Assembly: GCA_948467735.1 (NCBI GenBank)
Contig: CAOKFN010000004.1
Coordinates: forward strand, 70,089-134,088
DNA: 64,000 nt
Direction of reading: 5' to 3'
Source: an uncultured bacterium
Lineage (GTDB): Bacteria > Bacillota > Clostridia > Lachnospirales > Lachnospiraceae
This document shows, one piece after another, positions 43,172-52,457 of the stretch (its first letter is position 1; every line of letters begins with the position of its first letter). The notes beneath the pieces were generated by a model, which saw nothing but the letters and a program-made list of their open reading frames with translations, was not told where the DNA came from and ran no database searches. Made by a program: the position numbers and the translations under genes.

Positions 43172-44664
43172 GCAGAAAAATTCCACCAAAAGATTCCTTA
43201 ACGATTGCGAAAGAAGAAGCGGAATTGTGGAAAACAGAGAACGCAAAACTTTTGTTTACCACTTATCGAGGGCGGAACTGCGCATTGACAATACAAAATA
43301 ACCGTCTCATGGCTGCTTCTTTTTTTCCACAGCATCCCAGCAAAGTAGGGGCTATTTATATTGGAAAAGTAAAAAATAAGGTCAAAAATCTGGATGTTTG
43401 TTTTGTGGAAATTTCAGGAGGAGAATTATGTTTTCTTTCTCTGAAAAATATATCGGCCCCCTTTCTTTTGAATCGTAATTTTGATGGACGTATCTTAGAA
43501 GGAGACGAGCTTTTGGTACAGGTGATTCGCGACGCGCAGAAATCAAAACGTGCTTGTTTGACAATGGATGTGTCTTTGTCGAATGATTGCTTTGTGCTGA
43601 CATTGGGTTCTGAGAAAGCAGGTTTTTCTTTTCAATTAAGTAAAGAGAGAAAAAATGCAATAAAAAAACTGCTCACGGGACAAGCAGTTATCAAAAACGG
43701 CCTTCTTGTGCAGAATTATGAGACTTTTCTTCCTGAAACAGAATGCTGCAGACTGAGAGCGGAGGGGATTGCGCCGGAAATGTTAAAGCTTCCTCCCATT
43801 GGAATGATTGTCAGAACAATGGCGGGAGACATAAAAAATAACGAAGAGCTGTTGAATTCATTTTATGAGCTTTACACACAATTTGTCAAGCTTTTGTCCA
43901 TTGCAATGCACAGGAATTGTTTTTGCTGCTTGAAACAGGCGCCTATGGCGTTTGAAACTGTGGTACAGCAATTTATAATGGAAGAGGAGCATTCCATGGA
44001 GAACGTATCTTCCATGCAGGAAACAATTACAGCATCTAAAAGCGAAAGGACAGGCATTGCAGTCTATAACAGCGGAAACGCCGACAGCGTCGGCAGGGAA
44101 ATTATTACCGACCAAGAGTCTATGTTTGATATGCTAAAGGATTATTGTGAGGAATATAGAAAACAACATCCTTTGAATTTGAGCGTCAGATTATATCAGG
44201 ATGACATGCTTTCGCTTTCCATGATGTATTCCATTGACAGCAGATTAGAGGCCGCTCTAGGCTCTCGTATATGGCTGAAATCCGGCGGTTATCTGATAAT
44301 TGAGCCAACAGAAGCTTTGACCGTTATTGATGTTAATTCGGGCAAATGCGAGTGGGGCAGGAATCCGGAAGAAACCTATCGCAAAATTAATCTGGAAGCC
44401 GCATATGAGACAGCAATTCAACTGAAACTGCGAAATCTTTCAGGAATTATTATTATTGATTTTATCAATATGGAATCCGCAAAAGACAGGGCGGAACTTC
44501 TCAGCTATTTGAGAATTTTGGTAAAGCGTGACAAAATACCGACCACCGTGGTGGATATGACGCCCCTTGGTCTGGTTGAAATTACCCGGAAGAAAATAAA
44601 TAAACCTTTGAGAGAACAGTTTTTATCGGAAACAGACGCGGAAACAAGCGAAGAGCAGTCCTAA
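43168..44664 (+). CDS. rng: Ribonuclease G/E family endoribonuclease
   Basis: 498 residues. It has an S1-like N-terminal domain (GAIYIGKVKNKVKNLDVCFVEIS), the RNase E/G catalytic core with metal ligands in LTVIDVNSGKCEWG and IIIIDFINMES, and a C-terminal PTTVVDMTPLGLVEITRKK. An insert HSMENVSSMQETITASKSER near residues 275-295 comes from two TTCCATGGAA units. The ATGA overlap with the previous gene supports one operon from tldD or the radical SAM gene onward. In related genomes rplU follows directly; here it does not. Confidence 0.92.
   Translation: MSRKIPPKDSLTIAKEEAELWKTENAKLLFTTYRGRNCALTIQNNRLMAASFFPQHPSKVGAIYIGKVKNKVKNLDVCFVEISGGELCFLSLKNISAPFLLNRNFDGRILEGDELLVQVIRDAQKSKRACLTMDVSLSNDCFVLTLGSEKAGFSFQLSKERKNAIKKLLTGQAVIKNGLLVQNYETFLPETECCRLRAEGIAPEMLKLPPIGMIVRTMAGDIKNNEELLNSFYELYTQFVKLLSIAMHRNCFCCLKQAPMAFETVVQQFIMEEEHSMENVSSMQETITASKSERTGIAVYNSGNADSVGREIITDQESMFDMLKDYCEEYRKQHPLNLSVRLYQDDMLSLSMMYSIDSRLEAALGSRIWLKSGGYLIIEPTEALTVIDVNSGKCEWGRNPEETYRKINLEAAYETAIQLKLRNLSGIIIIDFINMESAKDRAELLSYLRILVKRDKIPTTVVDMTPLGLVEITRKKINKPLREQFLSETDAETSEEQS
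43992..44019 (+). repeat. Two 18-bp repeats inside rng
   Basis: TTCCATGGAG at 43992 and TTCCATGCAG at 44010, 18 bases apart, coding HSMENV SSMQET. Confidence 0.8.
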
Positions 44665-44706
44665 AAAAAGAGCTGCTCGTCTAAAATAAATCAAGGAGCA
44701 TAACAA

Positions 44707-45264
44707 ATGGAACTTATCAATTTTACAAAGGTGAAAGACGGAAAATATTTAAAAAATTATGAACTGACCTATCGAAATAAAGCGGGCAGAGAAAAAGTAT
44801 ATGAAATGGTCAGTCGCAGGGAATTAAAAAAAATTGAGGACATCGGCAGTCGTCCCAGCGGTGTTTCTATTGTAGCCACCTGCGAAGACAAGCTGCTGCT
44901 TCTTCACGAGTTCAGAATGGGAGTCAACCGTACTGTTTACAATTTATGCGCCGGAATGCTGGAACCGGAAGAATCCATAGAAAATTGTATCGCAAGAGAA
45001 TTATATGAAGAAACCGGCCTGAGAGTCAAAAATATTAAAAAGATTCTGCCCCCATCCTTTGCCGCAGTCGCCATTTCAGACACCACCACTTATATTGCTT
45101 TTGTGGAGGTCGAAGGACGTTTTGAAGATCATACTTCCGCCAACGAACAGATTGACGCCGGATTTTATACTCGTGACGAAGTAAAAAAACTGATAGAAAC
45201 AGAACCGTTCAGCTCCAGAGCACAGCTGGCGGCATATTATTTTAGCTGCCATGAAAGTAATTAA
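44707..45264 (+). CDS. Nudix hydrolase, ADP-ribose pyrophosphatase type
   Basis: 185 residues. The Nudix box is complete: GMLEPEESIENCIARELYEETGL (G-x5-E-x7-R-E-x2-E-E-x-G). RMGVNRTVYNLCAGML upstream and the FVEVEG strand match ADP-ribose/nucleoside-diphosphate sugar hydrolases. AAGGAG precedes the ATG. It hydrolyses a nucleoside diphosphate linked to X; the exact substrate is not determined. Confidence 0.88.
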   Translation: MELINFTKVKDGKYLKNYELTYRNKAGREKVYEMVSRRELKKIEDIGSRPSGVSIVATCEDKLLLLHEFRMGVNRTVYNLCAGMLEPEESIENCIARELYEETGLRVKNIKKILPPSFAAVAISDTTTYIAFVEVEGRFEDHTSANEQIDAGFYTRDEVKKLIETEPFSSRAQLAAYYFSCHESN

Positions 45265-45313
45265 TTTCACAAAGAAAAGCGTTTATCATAAAAATCAAAG
45301 GAGGTACAAATCC

Positions 45314-46510
45314 TTGAAATACAGCACGGAAAAACAGCGTTTTATCAAATATGCCGCCATCTTTACTGTTAGTTTGGCCGCATTGTACATCCGTTATCTG
45401 GGACGCGACATTATCAGTTCCGATTTTGAGCACTGTCTAAGTTCATGGTATCGGGAAGTCACTCTGCCCGGCCCCGGAATCAACTCCCTGCTTTATTATA
45501 CGGGCGATTATCCTATGCCCTATGCCTTTTTAATCTGGCTGCTGGGAAAACTGCCCGTTCCATTTTTATACAGCCTGAAAACAGTCAACACAATTTTTGA
45601 TTTCATCCTCGCAGTGCTTATGGGAAAAATAGTCCTGCACTTTAAGCCGGAAAATCCTGACAGTTTTTTTCTGGGGTACAGCATCACCCTGCTTCTGCCA
45701 AATGTGATTCTCAACGGCAGTTTCTGGGGGCAATGCGACGGAACCTATTCCGTTTTTCTGCTGGCGGCCTTTTATTGCTGGCTGAAAAAGAAATTTCCTC
45801 CCATGATGATTTTTTTCGGACTTGCTTTTTCTTACAAGCTGCAGTCCGTATTTTTCCTGCCCTTTGTTATGATCGCCTATTGGCTGGAAAAAGAATTCTC
45901 CATCCTGCAGTTTCTGCTTGTTCCGCTCACTATGCTTATTATGAATATTCCCGCCGTACTTGCAGGATATTCGCCCATGATTACCTTTACCAAGTATATG
46001 GGACAGGCCGGCGGATATCCATGGCTTTATTATTTTTATCCCAATCTGTGGTTCTTTTTTCAGGCAAGACCCTACTATTTATTCAGCACCGGCGCCGTTC
46101 TGCTTGCCGTCACCGCTCTGCTGATTTTTGTCCTGCTGCTGGTGAAAAAGAAGATAAGGCTTACTTCTGCGACAGCAATGCCCATTCTGCTCTGGACGGC
46201 TTATACCTGCGTCTTTTTTCTTCCGTCCATGCATGAGCGGTACGGTTATTTCATGGAACTTATCGCTGTTTGTCTGGCCATTTTAAACATACGTAATCTC
46301 TGGATTCCTGTCCTTATGATTTTATGTACCCTCCCCAAATATCTGTTTGCCGTAGGATTTGCAGACAATTCTATAAGTCTCCAGATGCTTGAGGCCATAG
46401 TCAATACCTTTTTATATATTGCTTTTACCTGCACCCTATGGCGCAGACTGTTCGCACCTTCCTCCGGCCAGCAGATAATAATGGAAAAAGAGCATCAAGC
46501 ATTCCACTGA
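45314..46510 (+). CDS. Membrane-embedded glycosyltransferase-like protein
   Basis: About 398 residues if the TTG at 45314 is the start; AAAGGAGG lies nine bases ahead. An in-frame ATG at 45251 overlaps the Nudix gene and lacks a site. There are 9-10 membrane helices. A D/E near the first loop (GRDIISSDFEHCLSSWY) and the PSMHERYGYFMELIAV motif are typical of GT-C type lipid-sugar-dependent glycosyltransferases (GT87/PIG-M style). The end (IIMEKEHQAFH) carries a remnant of the SMEEEH-type sequence. It forms a pair with the next membrane gene. Confidence 0.7.
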   Translation: MKYSTEKQRFIKYAAIFTVSLAALYIRYLGRDIISSDFEHCLSSWYREVTLPGPGINSLLYYTGDYPMPYAFLIWLLGKLPVPFLYSLKTVNTIFDFILAVLMGKIVLHFKPENPDSFFLGYSITLLLPNVILNGSFWGQCDGTYSVFLLAAFYCWLKKKFPPMMIFFGLAFSYKLQSVFFLPFVMIAYWLEKEFSILQFLLVPLTMLIMNIPAVLAGYSPMITFTKYMGQAGGYPWLYYFYPNLWFFFQARPYYLFSTGAVLLAVTALLIFVLLLVKKKIRLTSATAMPILLWTAYTCVFFLPSMHERYGYFMELIAVCLAILNIRNLWIPVLMILCTLPKYLFAVGFADNSISLQMLEAIVNTFLYIAFTCTLWRRLFAPSSGQQIIMEKEHQAFH

Positions 46511-46546
46511 CCGAATTATTTTTGTCACAAAAAGGAGCAGAAGCAG

Positions 46547-47422
46547 ATGTTAAATGTAGAAAAAAAGATAATAGAGTGGATAAATCAACATATCGTTTTC
46601 ATTGCGCTGATTTTTGTTATCATATCGGCCGCTGTGATGCGCTTAGCCGGAAGAAATTATATGGGAAATGACTATCATTTCTCTTTATATGATATTCCGG
46701 GCAACTGTCATACGCTGTTGTACCGAACCCTTGCAGAACTGTTGATGAAACGTCCCGATACCGCCGTCACTCTGTTGAAGCTTCTAGCATATGCGGGAGA
46801 TTTTGCCGTCGCCATTCTTACTTTAGTACTTCTGCACAACAAGACGCAGAAAATCGCAGACCTTCGCACATTTTTTATCACGACGGCCTGCCTGATGTCT
46901 CCTGTATCTCTGATTTACAGCGTCAGCGGCATGAAAATTGACTCTGTCTGTATGAGCCTTCTGCTGATAGGCCTTCTGCTTTATAGCAGGAACTTCATTC
47001 TCCCTGCCATTTCCGCTGTGCTTCTCACTGCCTTTCTCTCCACTGCCTATTGGCCTATTGCCGCCATGTTTCTGGCTTCTATGTTGGCAAAGCATCGAAA
47101 GAAAGGGCACTTTAGCGTTCAATCAATCCTAGCCCTTGTCTTGACGGTTCTCTGTCTGGTGTTATCTTTTGCATTAGAAAAATCCGCCGACGGAAATTAC
47201 TTTTGGGGAAAAATTTTTATCATAAATCCTTCCACCGGACAATGTTATGCCAACGCTGGACAATGGATCGGAGGTATGTGCGAAATCTACGGATACTTTT
47301 TTGCCACAACAGTTCTTATTCTGGCGTTGAAATACAGAAGAATGCGAATCCCCGCCCTAGTTCTACAAATAATTGTAACAATGTATGCAGGCTGGCAGCA
47401 AACTTCTTATTGGGCAATATAG
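46547..47422 (+). CDS. Membrane protein related to the preceding GT-C protein, ending in TAG
   Basis: 291 residues behind AAAGGAG, with about 8 membrane helices (FIALIFVIISAAVM, FAVAILTLVLLH, FILPAISAVLLTAFLSTAYWPI). The first 70 residues (NYMGNDYHFSLYDIPGN) match the layout of the upstream paralogue, but the HERY motif is absent, so it may be a shorter partner. After the TAG at 47420 the same frame continues for 23 codons with HSMEEEHSMEE to a TAA at 47492, suggesting that the stop arose within a once longer C-terminus. Confidence 0.65.
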   Translation: MLNVEKKIIEWINQHIVFIALIFVIISAAVMRLAGRNYMGNDYHFSLYDIPGNCHTLLYRTLAELLMKRPDTAVTLLKLLAYAGDFAVAILTLVLLHNKTQKIADLRTFFITTACLMSPVSLIYSVSGMKIDSVCMSLLLIGLLLYSRNFILPAISAVLLTAFLSTAYWPIAAMFLASMLAKHRKKGHFSVQSILALVLTVLCLVLSFALEKSADGNYFWGKIFIINPSTGQCYANAGQWIGGMCEIYGYFFATTVLILALKYRRMRIPALVLQIIVTMYAGWQQTSYWAI

Positions 47423-47427
47423 AGCAT

Positions 47428-47473
47428 TTCATTGGAAGAGCAGCATTCCATGGAAGAAGAGCATTCCATGGAA
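47428..47473 (+). repeat. Three 18-bp repeats directly after a TAG stop
   Basis: TTCATTGGAA at 47428, TTCCATGGAA at 47446 and 47464, exactly 18 apart. They are in frame with the interrupted upstream gene and just before the 47498 gene. Confidence 0.88.
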
Positions 47474-47497
47474 GAACTTTTCTTAGAGGTATAATTT

Positions 47498-47887
47498 ATG
47501 AAAATTAATATAAATTCTCCAGCTTATTTCAGTCAGCATTATGGCATAGATGATGAAGTTTCTACATTTTGTCAAAGAGTATATGAGTTTTTTCTGGACA
47601 AAGAATACAGCGATACTTTGCAAACAATTGGAATTATGCCGGTAATCGCTCCGACAGAAATTTATAATAAAGGGGTATGGAAAGAATCTGTAAAATGGAT
47701 TGGTAATAAAAGCTGTGCAATTATTACTATAAGAATGGATTTTGATAAATATTATAAGGCAGACAGCTATGAAAAAACGATTCAAATAAAAGAAATGATA
47801 CTTAAAGCAATAAACAAGGTAAAATCCAAGGGAGGCTTCAATTATAAGCAATTTGAAGAGGATATTTGTTCAATATCCATGGAATAG
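47498..47887 (+). CDS. 129-residue protein of unknown function
   Basis: A compact alpha/beta protein (SAYFSQHYG-like start, FFLDKEYSDTLQTIGIMPV, KWIGNKSCAIITIRMDFDKYY, KEMILKAINKVKSKG). It lacks signals or membrane segments. Its size and isolated placement resemble immunity proteins of toxin systems, but I recognise no family. Its last residues are SISME followed by TAG; the final bases ATATCCATGGAATAG contain the repeat core (one mismatch). The ribosome site is weak (AGAGG 13 bases ahead). Confidence 0.6.
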   Translation: MKININSPAYFSQHYGIDDEVSTFCQRVYEFFLDKEYSDTLQTIGIMPVIAPTEIYNKGVWKESVKWIGNKSCAIITIRMDFDKYYKADSYEKTIQIKEMILKAINKVKSKGGFNYKQFEEDICSISME

Positions 47888-48214
47888 AGTAAGGTGTCAA
47901 GGGGAATATCTGCAACTATTCGCAAAAGACAACTTTAACGAATAGTTGGCCCTGATAGTCATATTGTCGTTATGAAATAGACGTTTTGGCAGATATTGCG
48001 TTTAATTTCTTGACATCCTTGCGCCCAAGACCTGCAGCGGCCCCTCGACCGTGCTGAAGCCGACAGCAAAAGCCTTTGTACGAGTTCGCTGCTTGGCTAT
48101 CATTACGCCAACCGCCGCTTGGCCTGCGGCGGCGTAAAAATCGCGAATAGCTGCCCCGCCTGTCTAAAAGCTGTGAGCTGTCACCAGCCCGCCCAAACCA
48201 CTTCAGCTTCTGAA
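47888..48214. other. 327-bp intergenic stretch with hairpins, no gene
   Basis: Contains AACTATTCG (47912-47920) pairing with CGAATAGTT (47939-47947), then GC-rich inverted sequence (CCGCCGCTTGGCCTGCGGCGG near 48109-48129), and TTCGCTGC-like words also seen at 55248. It lies between convergent genes. No open frame is supported. Confidence 0.45.
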
Positions 48215-49864
48215 TCAATTGGTAAAATAATAAAGACTTCTATTGGCGACAGAATCAAATTTTATAAGAAGATGTCCCGCAATCTCAAAAGAATCACCAA
48301 ATTGATATTCTTCATTATTTACAGCTACTACAACATTATTGGTCTGCATGGGCGCATCTACATAATAATTGTAATAATTATATGCCCAAGTTCTGCCATT
48401 ATCTAATAAACAAATATAATTAGATGTTTCGTCAATAACTCTGCAGATATCGGCGTCATTGGAACCGTCAAAGAGATAAATATATTCGGCATCAAGCTCA
48501 CTGACATAAGAACAAAATTCTTTTAGATCAGCATGCTGTTCTTCCTTGGAAAACAATTCTTTATAAGAAACTGCACAGAGGAAAAGAATTGCCACATATC
48601 CCGCGGCATAAAGCCAATTCTGCTGTTTCGTCTGTAAATTTCGTATTCTCCCAATAAGAAAAATACAGGTAACGCACATTAAGGGCAGCATTCCTATTAG
48701 ATGATAACGGTATTCATAGGTGGAGGATCCGCCTCTGGGAAATGAAATAATTAACACAAAAACATTCCAAATAAAGACTGATAATAACAGCAAGGTTCTC
48801 AATGAAATACTCTTTTTCCATGGAATACTATTATTCCATGGATTATCCTCACTTGTCCTGAAAGATGCTGTTTCCTGAATCAGATATTTGGGGGAACAGA
48901 GTATATTTTTGGCCTCATAGATTCCGGCAATAAGCATTACCAATACCAGCATGCATTTTGCCAGCACCTGAATCCCCTTAACGGACAAAACCTGAAGTTC
49001 AAAGCTTTCTGTTGCGCCGCCATACAGTTCAAACATGCCGAAAAAGCAGGTTGATATACTTGCCAGCATTTGATGTACGCTGCACAACGTCATACGATTC
49101 CCAACTGCGCCGCCCATCAGCATCGTGTTGATTTTCCATCCCAATAATGTGAAAACACCCGAACAAATCATTAGAAAAATTGTACTGTTTGGCATTCTCT
49201 CCCATTTCAAGAACTTATATCCAATATAAGCAGCAAACACCGGAAACACGCCGCAGACTGTCACATAAACGCCGCTGGACATGGAGGACAGAAGAAACAG
49301 TCCTAAATAACCAGCCATAAGTAATTTTATAGAGATAGAAAGATGCTCTTTCGCCTGCTGATTATTTAGATGCAGAATCAATCCTGCCAGCAGAAGCGGA
49401 ATTGATACTTTAATAATATACTGCCCGCCGCCAAAAAATAACATATTATAATAATCCAGCATCCCAATCCGAAAGGGAATTATAAGCAGATTGGTACACA
49501 AAAGAGGATATAATAAATCCTCTCCACGGAACAGAAAAAATATAATGCATAAAAAACAGCCAAGAAATAATATATTTGACAGTCCAAATGATAAAACAAT
49601 ATTTTGAGTTACAGCATAAAAAGGGAGCGCAAATATACTGCTGCAATCCCATTCCAATGTAGTCAGATAATCCCAATCAGGCAGAAGGATACTCTTTTGT
49701 CTCCAGATCTCCGCTATATGATTGAACAATTTTCCGGTATCACAATCCAAATTCCTATCAATTAAGGTAATATTGCTAAATGAAATCAGGAAAAACTGTA
49801 TCGCCAACAAAATGGCCAGTGCCATTTTGACGGGTTCTTTTCTGATATCTTTTGCTATCTTCAT
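48215..49864 (-). CDS. Large multi-pass membrane protein (GT-C-like) with repeat-derived insert
   Basis: About 550 residues. The ATG at 49864 or a TTG at 49870 lies close behind AAAGGAG; upstream ATGs are less likely. There are roughly 11 membrane helices and an extracellular C-terminal domain of some 100 residues (AEYIYLFDGSNDADICRVIDE). A loop reads NNSIPWKKSISL, which is the TTCCATGGAA repeat read in a different frame. The layout is typical of uncharacterised lipid-linked glycosyltransferases (DUF6056-like), consistent with the paired GT-C genes on the other strand. Confidence 0.7.
   Translation of the reverse strand: MKIAKDIRKEPVKMALAILLAIQFFLISFSNITLIDRNLDCDTGKLFNHIAEIWRQKSILLPDWDYLTTLEWDCSSIFALPFYAVTQNIVLSFGLSNILFLGCFLCIIFFLFRGEDLLYPLLCTNLLIIPFRIGMLDYYNMLFFGGGQYIIKVSIPLLLAGLILHLNNQQAKEHLSISIKLLMAGYLGLFLLSSMSSGVYVTVCGVFPVFAAYIGYKFLKWERMPNSTIFLMICSGVFTLLGWKINTMLMGGAVGNRMTLCSVHQMLASISTCFFGMFELYGGATESFELQVLSVKGIQVLAKCMLVLVMLIAGIYEAKNILCSPKYLIQETASFRTSEDNPWNNSIPWKKSISLRTLLLLSVFIWNVFVLIISFPRGGSSTYEYRYHLIGMLPLMCVTCIFLIGRIRNLQTKQQNWLYAAGYVAILFLCAVSYKELFSKEEQHADLKEFCSYVSELDAEYIYLFDGSNDADICRVIDETSNYICLLDNGRTWAYNYYNYYVDAPMQTNNVVVAVNNEEYQFGDSFEIAGHLLIKFDSVANRSLYYFTN
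48816..48843. repeat. Two 18-bp repeats inside the membrane protein gene
   Basis: TTCCATGGAA at 48816 and TTCCATGGAT at 48834, 18 apart. The host gene reads them as I-P-W blocks instead of S-M-E. Confidence 0.85.
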
Positions 49865-50057
49865 GTTCAAGCTCACTCCTTTAATTGGGACATCCCTTTC
49901 TTTTTCCCATGACTTTATCATCATACTACAATAAAAGATTTTGGTCAACATCAGAAAGTCGTGAATCACAGAAATCGCTTGTCGGAATAAAAATTGATAA
50001 TGGCAGTATATTTAGGACTATAGGATTTCCAGTCTCAAAATAGGATTTCTATTATCA

Positions 50058-50097
50058 AAAAAGAATCCTCAAATTCAATATATTTGAAGATTCTTTT
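50058..50097 (-). terminator. Terminator of the flotillin gene
   Basis: On the minus strand AAAAGAATCTTCAAAT pairs with ATTTGAGGATTCTTTT (one bulge) and runs into TTTTTT. About 85 bases after the flotillin stop. Confidence 0.85.
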
Positions 50098-50179
50098 ATG
50101 ACATTACAAACTATTTATATCAATTCAAGCCAAACTGTAGAAAACATGGCAAACTGCCCCGCAAAGGCATTCGTAAATT

Positions 50180-51619
50180 TTACTCATCAATTTGTGACGA
50201 CTTTTTTTCTACGGCCGCCTTTCCCGCAAGGAAACCGGACAAAACTGCCTGCAGGTCAACTCCTGTTGCTTCCTTTAACCCATCCGTGATCTGTACTACG
50301 GTTCCCATAACATCCTTCATCAATTTTGATGAATTGCCGTCCCCATACATCGTAATTCTATCCACACTTGAAAGCGGTTCCGCAGCATTCTTAACAACTT
50401 CAGGCAACGCCCTAAAGTACATTTCCAACACTGCCGCCTCTCCCATCTTTGCCATAGCTTCCGCTTTTTTCTCAATACCATCCGCTTCCGCTACGGCTTT
50501 TGCGCGGATGGCCTCCGCCTCGGCAAGTCCTCGGGTACGGATACCGTCCGCTTCCTGTTCCATGGTATAACGCTTTGCCTCGGCTTGGGCTTTCATGGCT
50601 TCCGCTTCTTTTTCCGTCTCAAACTTTCTTGCTTCCGCTTCTCTCTGCCGCTCATACAATGCCGCGTCCGCAAGCTGCTGTTTTGCGAATTTCTCCGCTT
50701 CCGCTTTCTTTTTTACCTGTGCGTCCAAGGACTGTTCCATAACTTCCGCTTCCCGCTGTTTTAACAGAATTTCCTTTTCCTGTTTTGCGATATTGGCGTT
50801 GGCAGTAGTAATTTCCACGGTTTTTCGCTGCTCTTCTTCCTGAATGCGGTAAGCTGCGTCGGCCTCCGCACGTTTAATATCGGATTCACGTTTTAATTCC
50901 GCCTTCTGAATTGCCAGCTCATTCTGTTTCTTAGCAATCTCAGATTCGGCGTTTACCTCCGCTTCATTTGCTTCTCGTTTGGCGTTTGCCTGTGCCTTTG
51001 CAATCTCCTTCTCGCTCTCCGCACGGGAAATGGACGCATTTTTCTGAATTTTAACAATATTATCGACACCAAGGTTTTCAATGACGCCGTTGCCGTCCAC
51101 AAAGTTCTGCACATTGAAGCTGATAATGTCAAGGCCCATGGCCGCCAAATCAGGCTCCGCGTTTTCTTTTACCAGTATCGCAAATTTCTGACGATCGGAA
51201 ACCATTTCCTCCAAGGCCATTTTTCCCACAATCTCACGCACGTTGCCTTCCAGAACTTCTCTCGCCACCCCTCCGATATATTCGGCTTTCTTGTTCAGGA
51301 AGTTCTGCGCCGCTAATTTCAATCGCTCCTCGTTGTCGCTGATTTTGACATTGACAGTCGCATCCACGTTAATATTTATGTAGTCTGCCGTGGGCACCGC
51401 ATTTGAAGTCTTCACATCAATGGGAATCAGCTGTAGGTTCAGTTCATCTTTTCTCTCAAGGAAGGGAATCTTAATTCCGGCTTTTCCAATCAATACCTTG
51501 GGATTTTTTCTTAATCCGGAGATTATGATGGCAGTGTCAGGAGATGCCTTTACATATCCGGTAAAAAAGATTACCAATAGAAATACCAAAACAATACTTA
51601 AAACAATCCATCCAAACAT
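50180..51619 (-). CDS. floT: Flotillin-like membrane scaffold protein
   Basis: 479 residues. N-terminal membrane hairpin (IVLSIVLVFLLVIFFTGYV), SPFH/band 7 domain (residues about 30-200: LIPIDVKTSNAVPTADYIN, LDIISFNVQNF), then a long heptad coiled coil rich in Glu/Ala/Lys (EAEVNAESEIAKKQNEL, AEAEAIRAKAVAEADGI) and a C-terminal helical end. It organises membrane microdomains, usually with an NfeD partner; none is adjacent. A clean terminator follows. Confidence 0.93.
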   Translation of the reverse strand: MFGWIVLSIVLVFLLVIFFTGYVKASPDTAIIISGLRKNPKVLIGKAGIKIPFLERKDELNLQLIPIDVKTSNAVPTADYININVDATVNVKISDNEERLKLAAQNFLNKKAEYIGGVAREVLEGNVREIVGKMALEEMVSDRQKFAILVKENAEPDLAAMGLDIISFNVQNFVDGNGVIENLGVDNIVKIQKNASISRAESEKEIAKAQANAKREANEAEVNAESEIAKKQNELAIQKAELKRESDIKRAEADAAYRIQEEEQRKTVEITTANANIAKQEKEILLKQREAEVMEQSLDAQVKKKAEAEKFAKQQLADAALYERQREAEARKFETEKEAEAMKAQAEAKRYTMEQEADGIRTRGLAEAEAIRAKAVAEADGIEKKAEAMAKMGEAAVLEMYFRALPEVVKNAAEPLSSVDRITMYGDGNSSKLMKDVMGTVVQITDGLKEATGVDLQAVLSGFLAGKAAVEKKSSQIDE

Positions 51620-51722
51620 AATTCATTCCTCCTGCTTTTTCATAAATTTATCATCATTTGTTGAAACATTACCCATGGAACCAAAACAAACCCCGGCATC
51701 TTTGGAAAGTTCTTCTTTTGCT

Positions 51723-52214
51723 TTAATCCCTGCGCCCGCATATTTCGTCAGAGTCAAGCATTATGGTAAAAGGGCCGTCATTTACCAATTCCACTTTCAT
51801 ATCGGCGCCAAAGCTCCCCTCTTCCACTATGTCAATCTCCTGCCTGCATTTTTGCAGGATGTACTGATAAAGCTCCTCGGCGCTTTTGGGTTCTCCTGCG
51901 TTGATAAAAGACGGACGATTACCCTTACGGCAGTCGGCGTATAAGGTAAACTGGGAAATGAGTAATAATTGTCCCCCTATGGATTTCATATCAAGGTTGG
52001 TCTTTCCGTTTTCGTCTTTAAAAATCCTTAACCCCACAAGCTTTTTGACCATTTTGTCCGCAACCTTCGCGTAATAATCTCCCATGGAAGAGCTTTCAAC
52101 AGCATCCTGACTGCTGATTCCTACAAATACCAGCAGACCCTTTCCGATTCTGCCAAGCTGCCGGCCGTCCACAGATACTTTGGCTTCTTTTACTCTTTGT
52201 ACTAAAAATCTCAT
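51723..52214 (-). CDS. dtd: D-aminoacyl-tRNA deacylase
   Basis: 163 residues from an ATG behind GAGAGGAAACAGG. MRFLVQRVKEAKVSVDG, GLLVFVGI, LRIFKDENGKTNLD, SQFTLYADCRKGNRPSF (SQxTLY, active-site helix) and VNDGPFTIMLDS (NxGPxT) are all diagnostic. It removes D-amino acids from mischarged tRNA. The loop DAVESSSMGDYYAK contains an SSM(G) block encoded by a variant CTTCCATGGGAG core, longer than usual at this place. Confidence 0.95.
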   Translation of the reverse strand: MRFLVQRVKEAKVSVDGRQLGRIGKGLLVFVGISSQDAVESSSMGDYYAKVADKMVKKLVGLRIFKDENGKTNLDMKSIGGQLLLISQFTLYADCRKGNRPSFINAGEPKSAEELYQYILQKCRQEIDIVEEGSFGADMKVELVNDGPFTIMLDSDEICGRRD

Positions 52215-52457
52215 CCTGTTTCCTCTCAAATCATCTTTCGTATTTATTTTTTCCGTTGAAAAGAAGCTATGGACGGAACAATCCAAGATGTGTATAAAAG
52301 GCCCCGATTCCCCATTAGACTTCTCTTCTTAATATCAGATTTTCTTCCTGCTTACATTCCTGCAGAAATATTCCCCTGCAGTCAAAATAGCATTTTCAAT
52401 TACAATTTTCTTTTTCATTTACAGTATGCTGACTGATTGTTTGTTGTGATAATTTTA

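Noticed and set aside
26204..47422. TAG as a sense codon (pyrrolysine) because two frames continue beyond TAG
   Set aside because: TAG ends intact genes here (nrdG, dUTPase and the kinase's own 3' end), and no pyl genes are visible.
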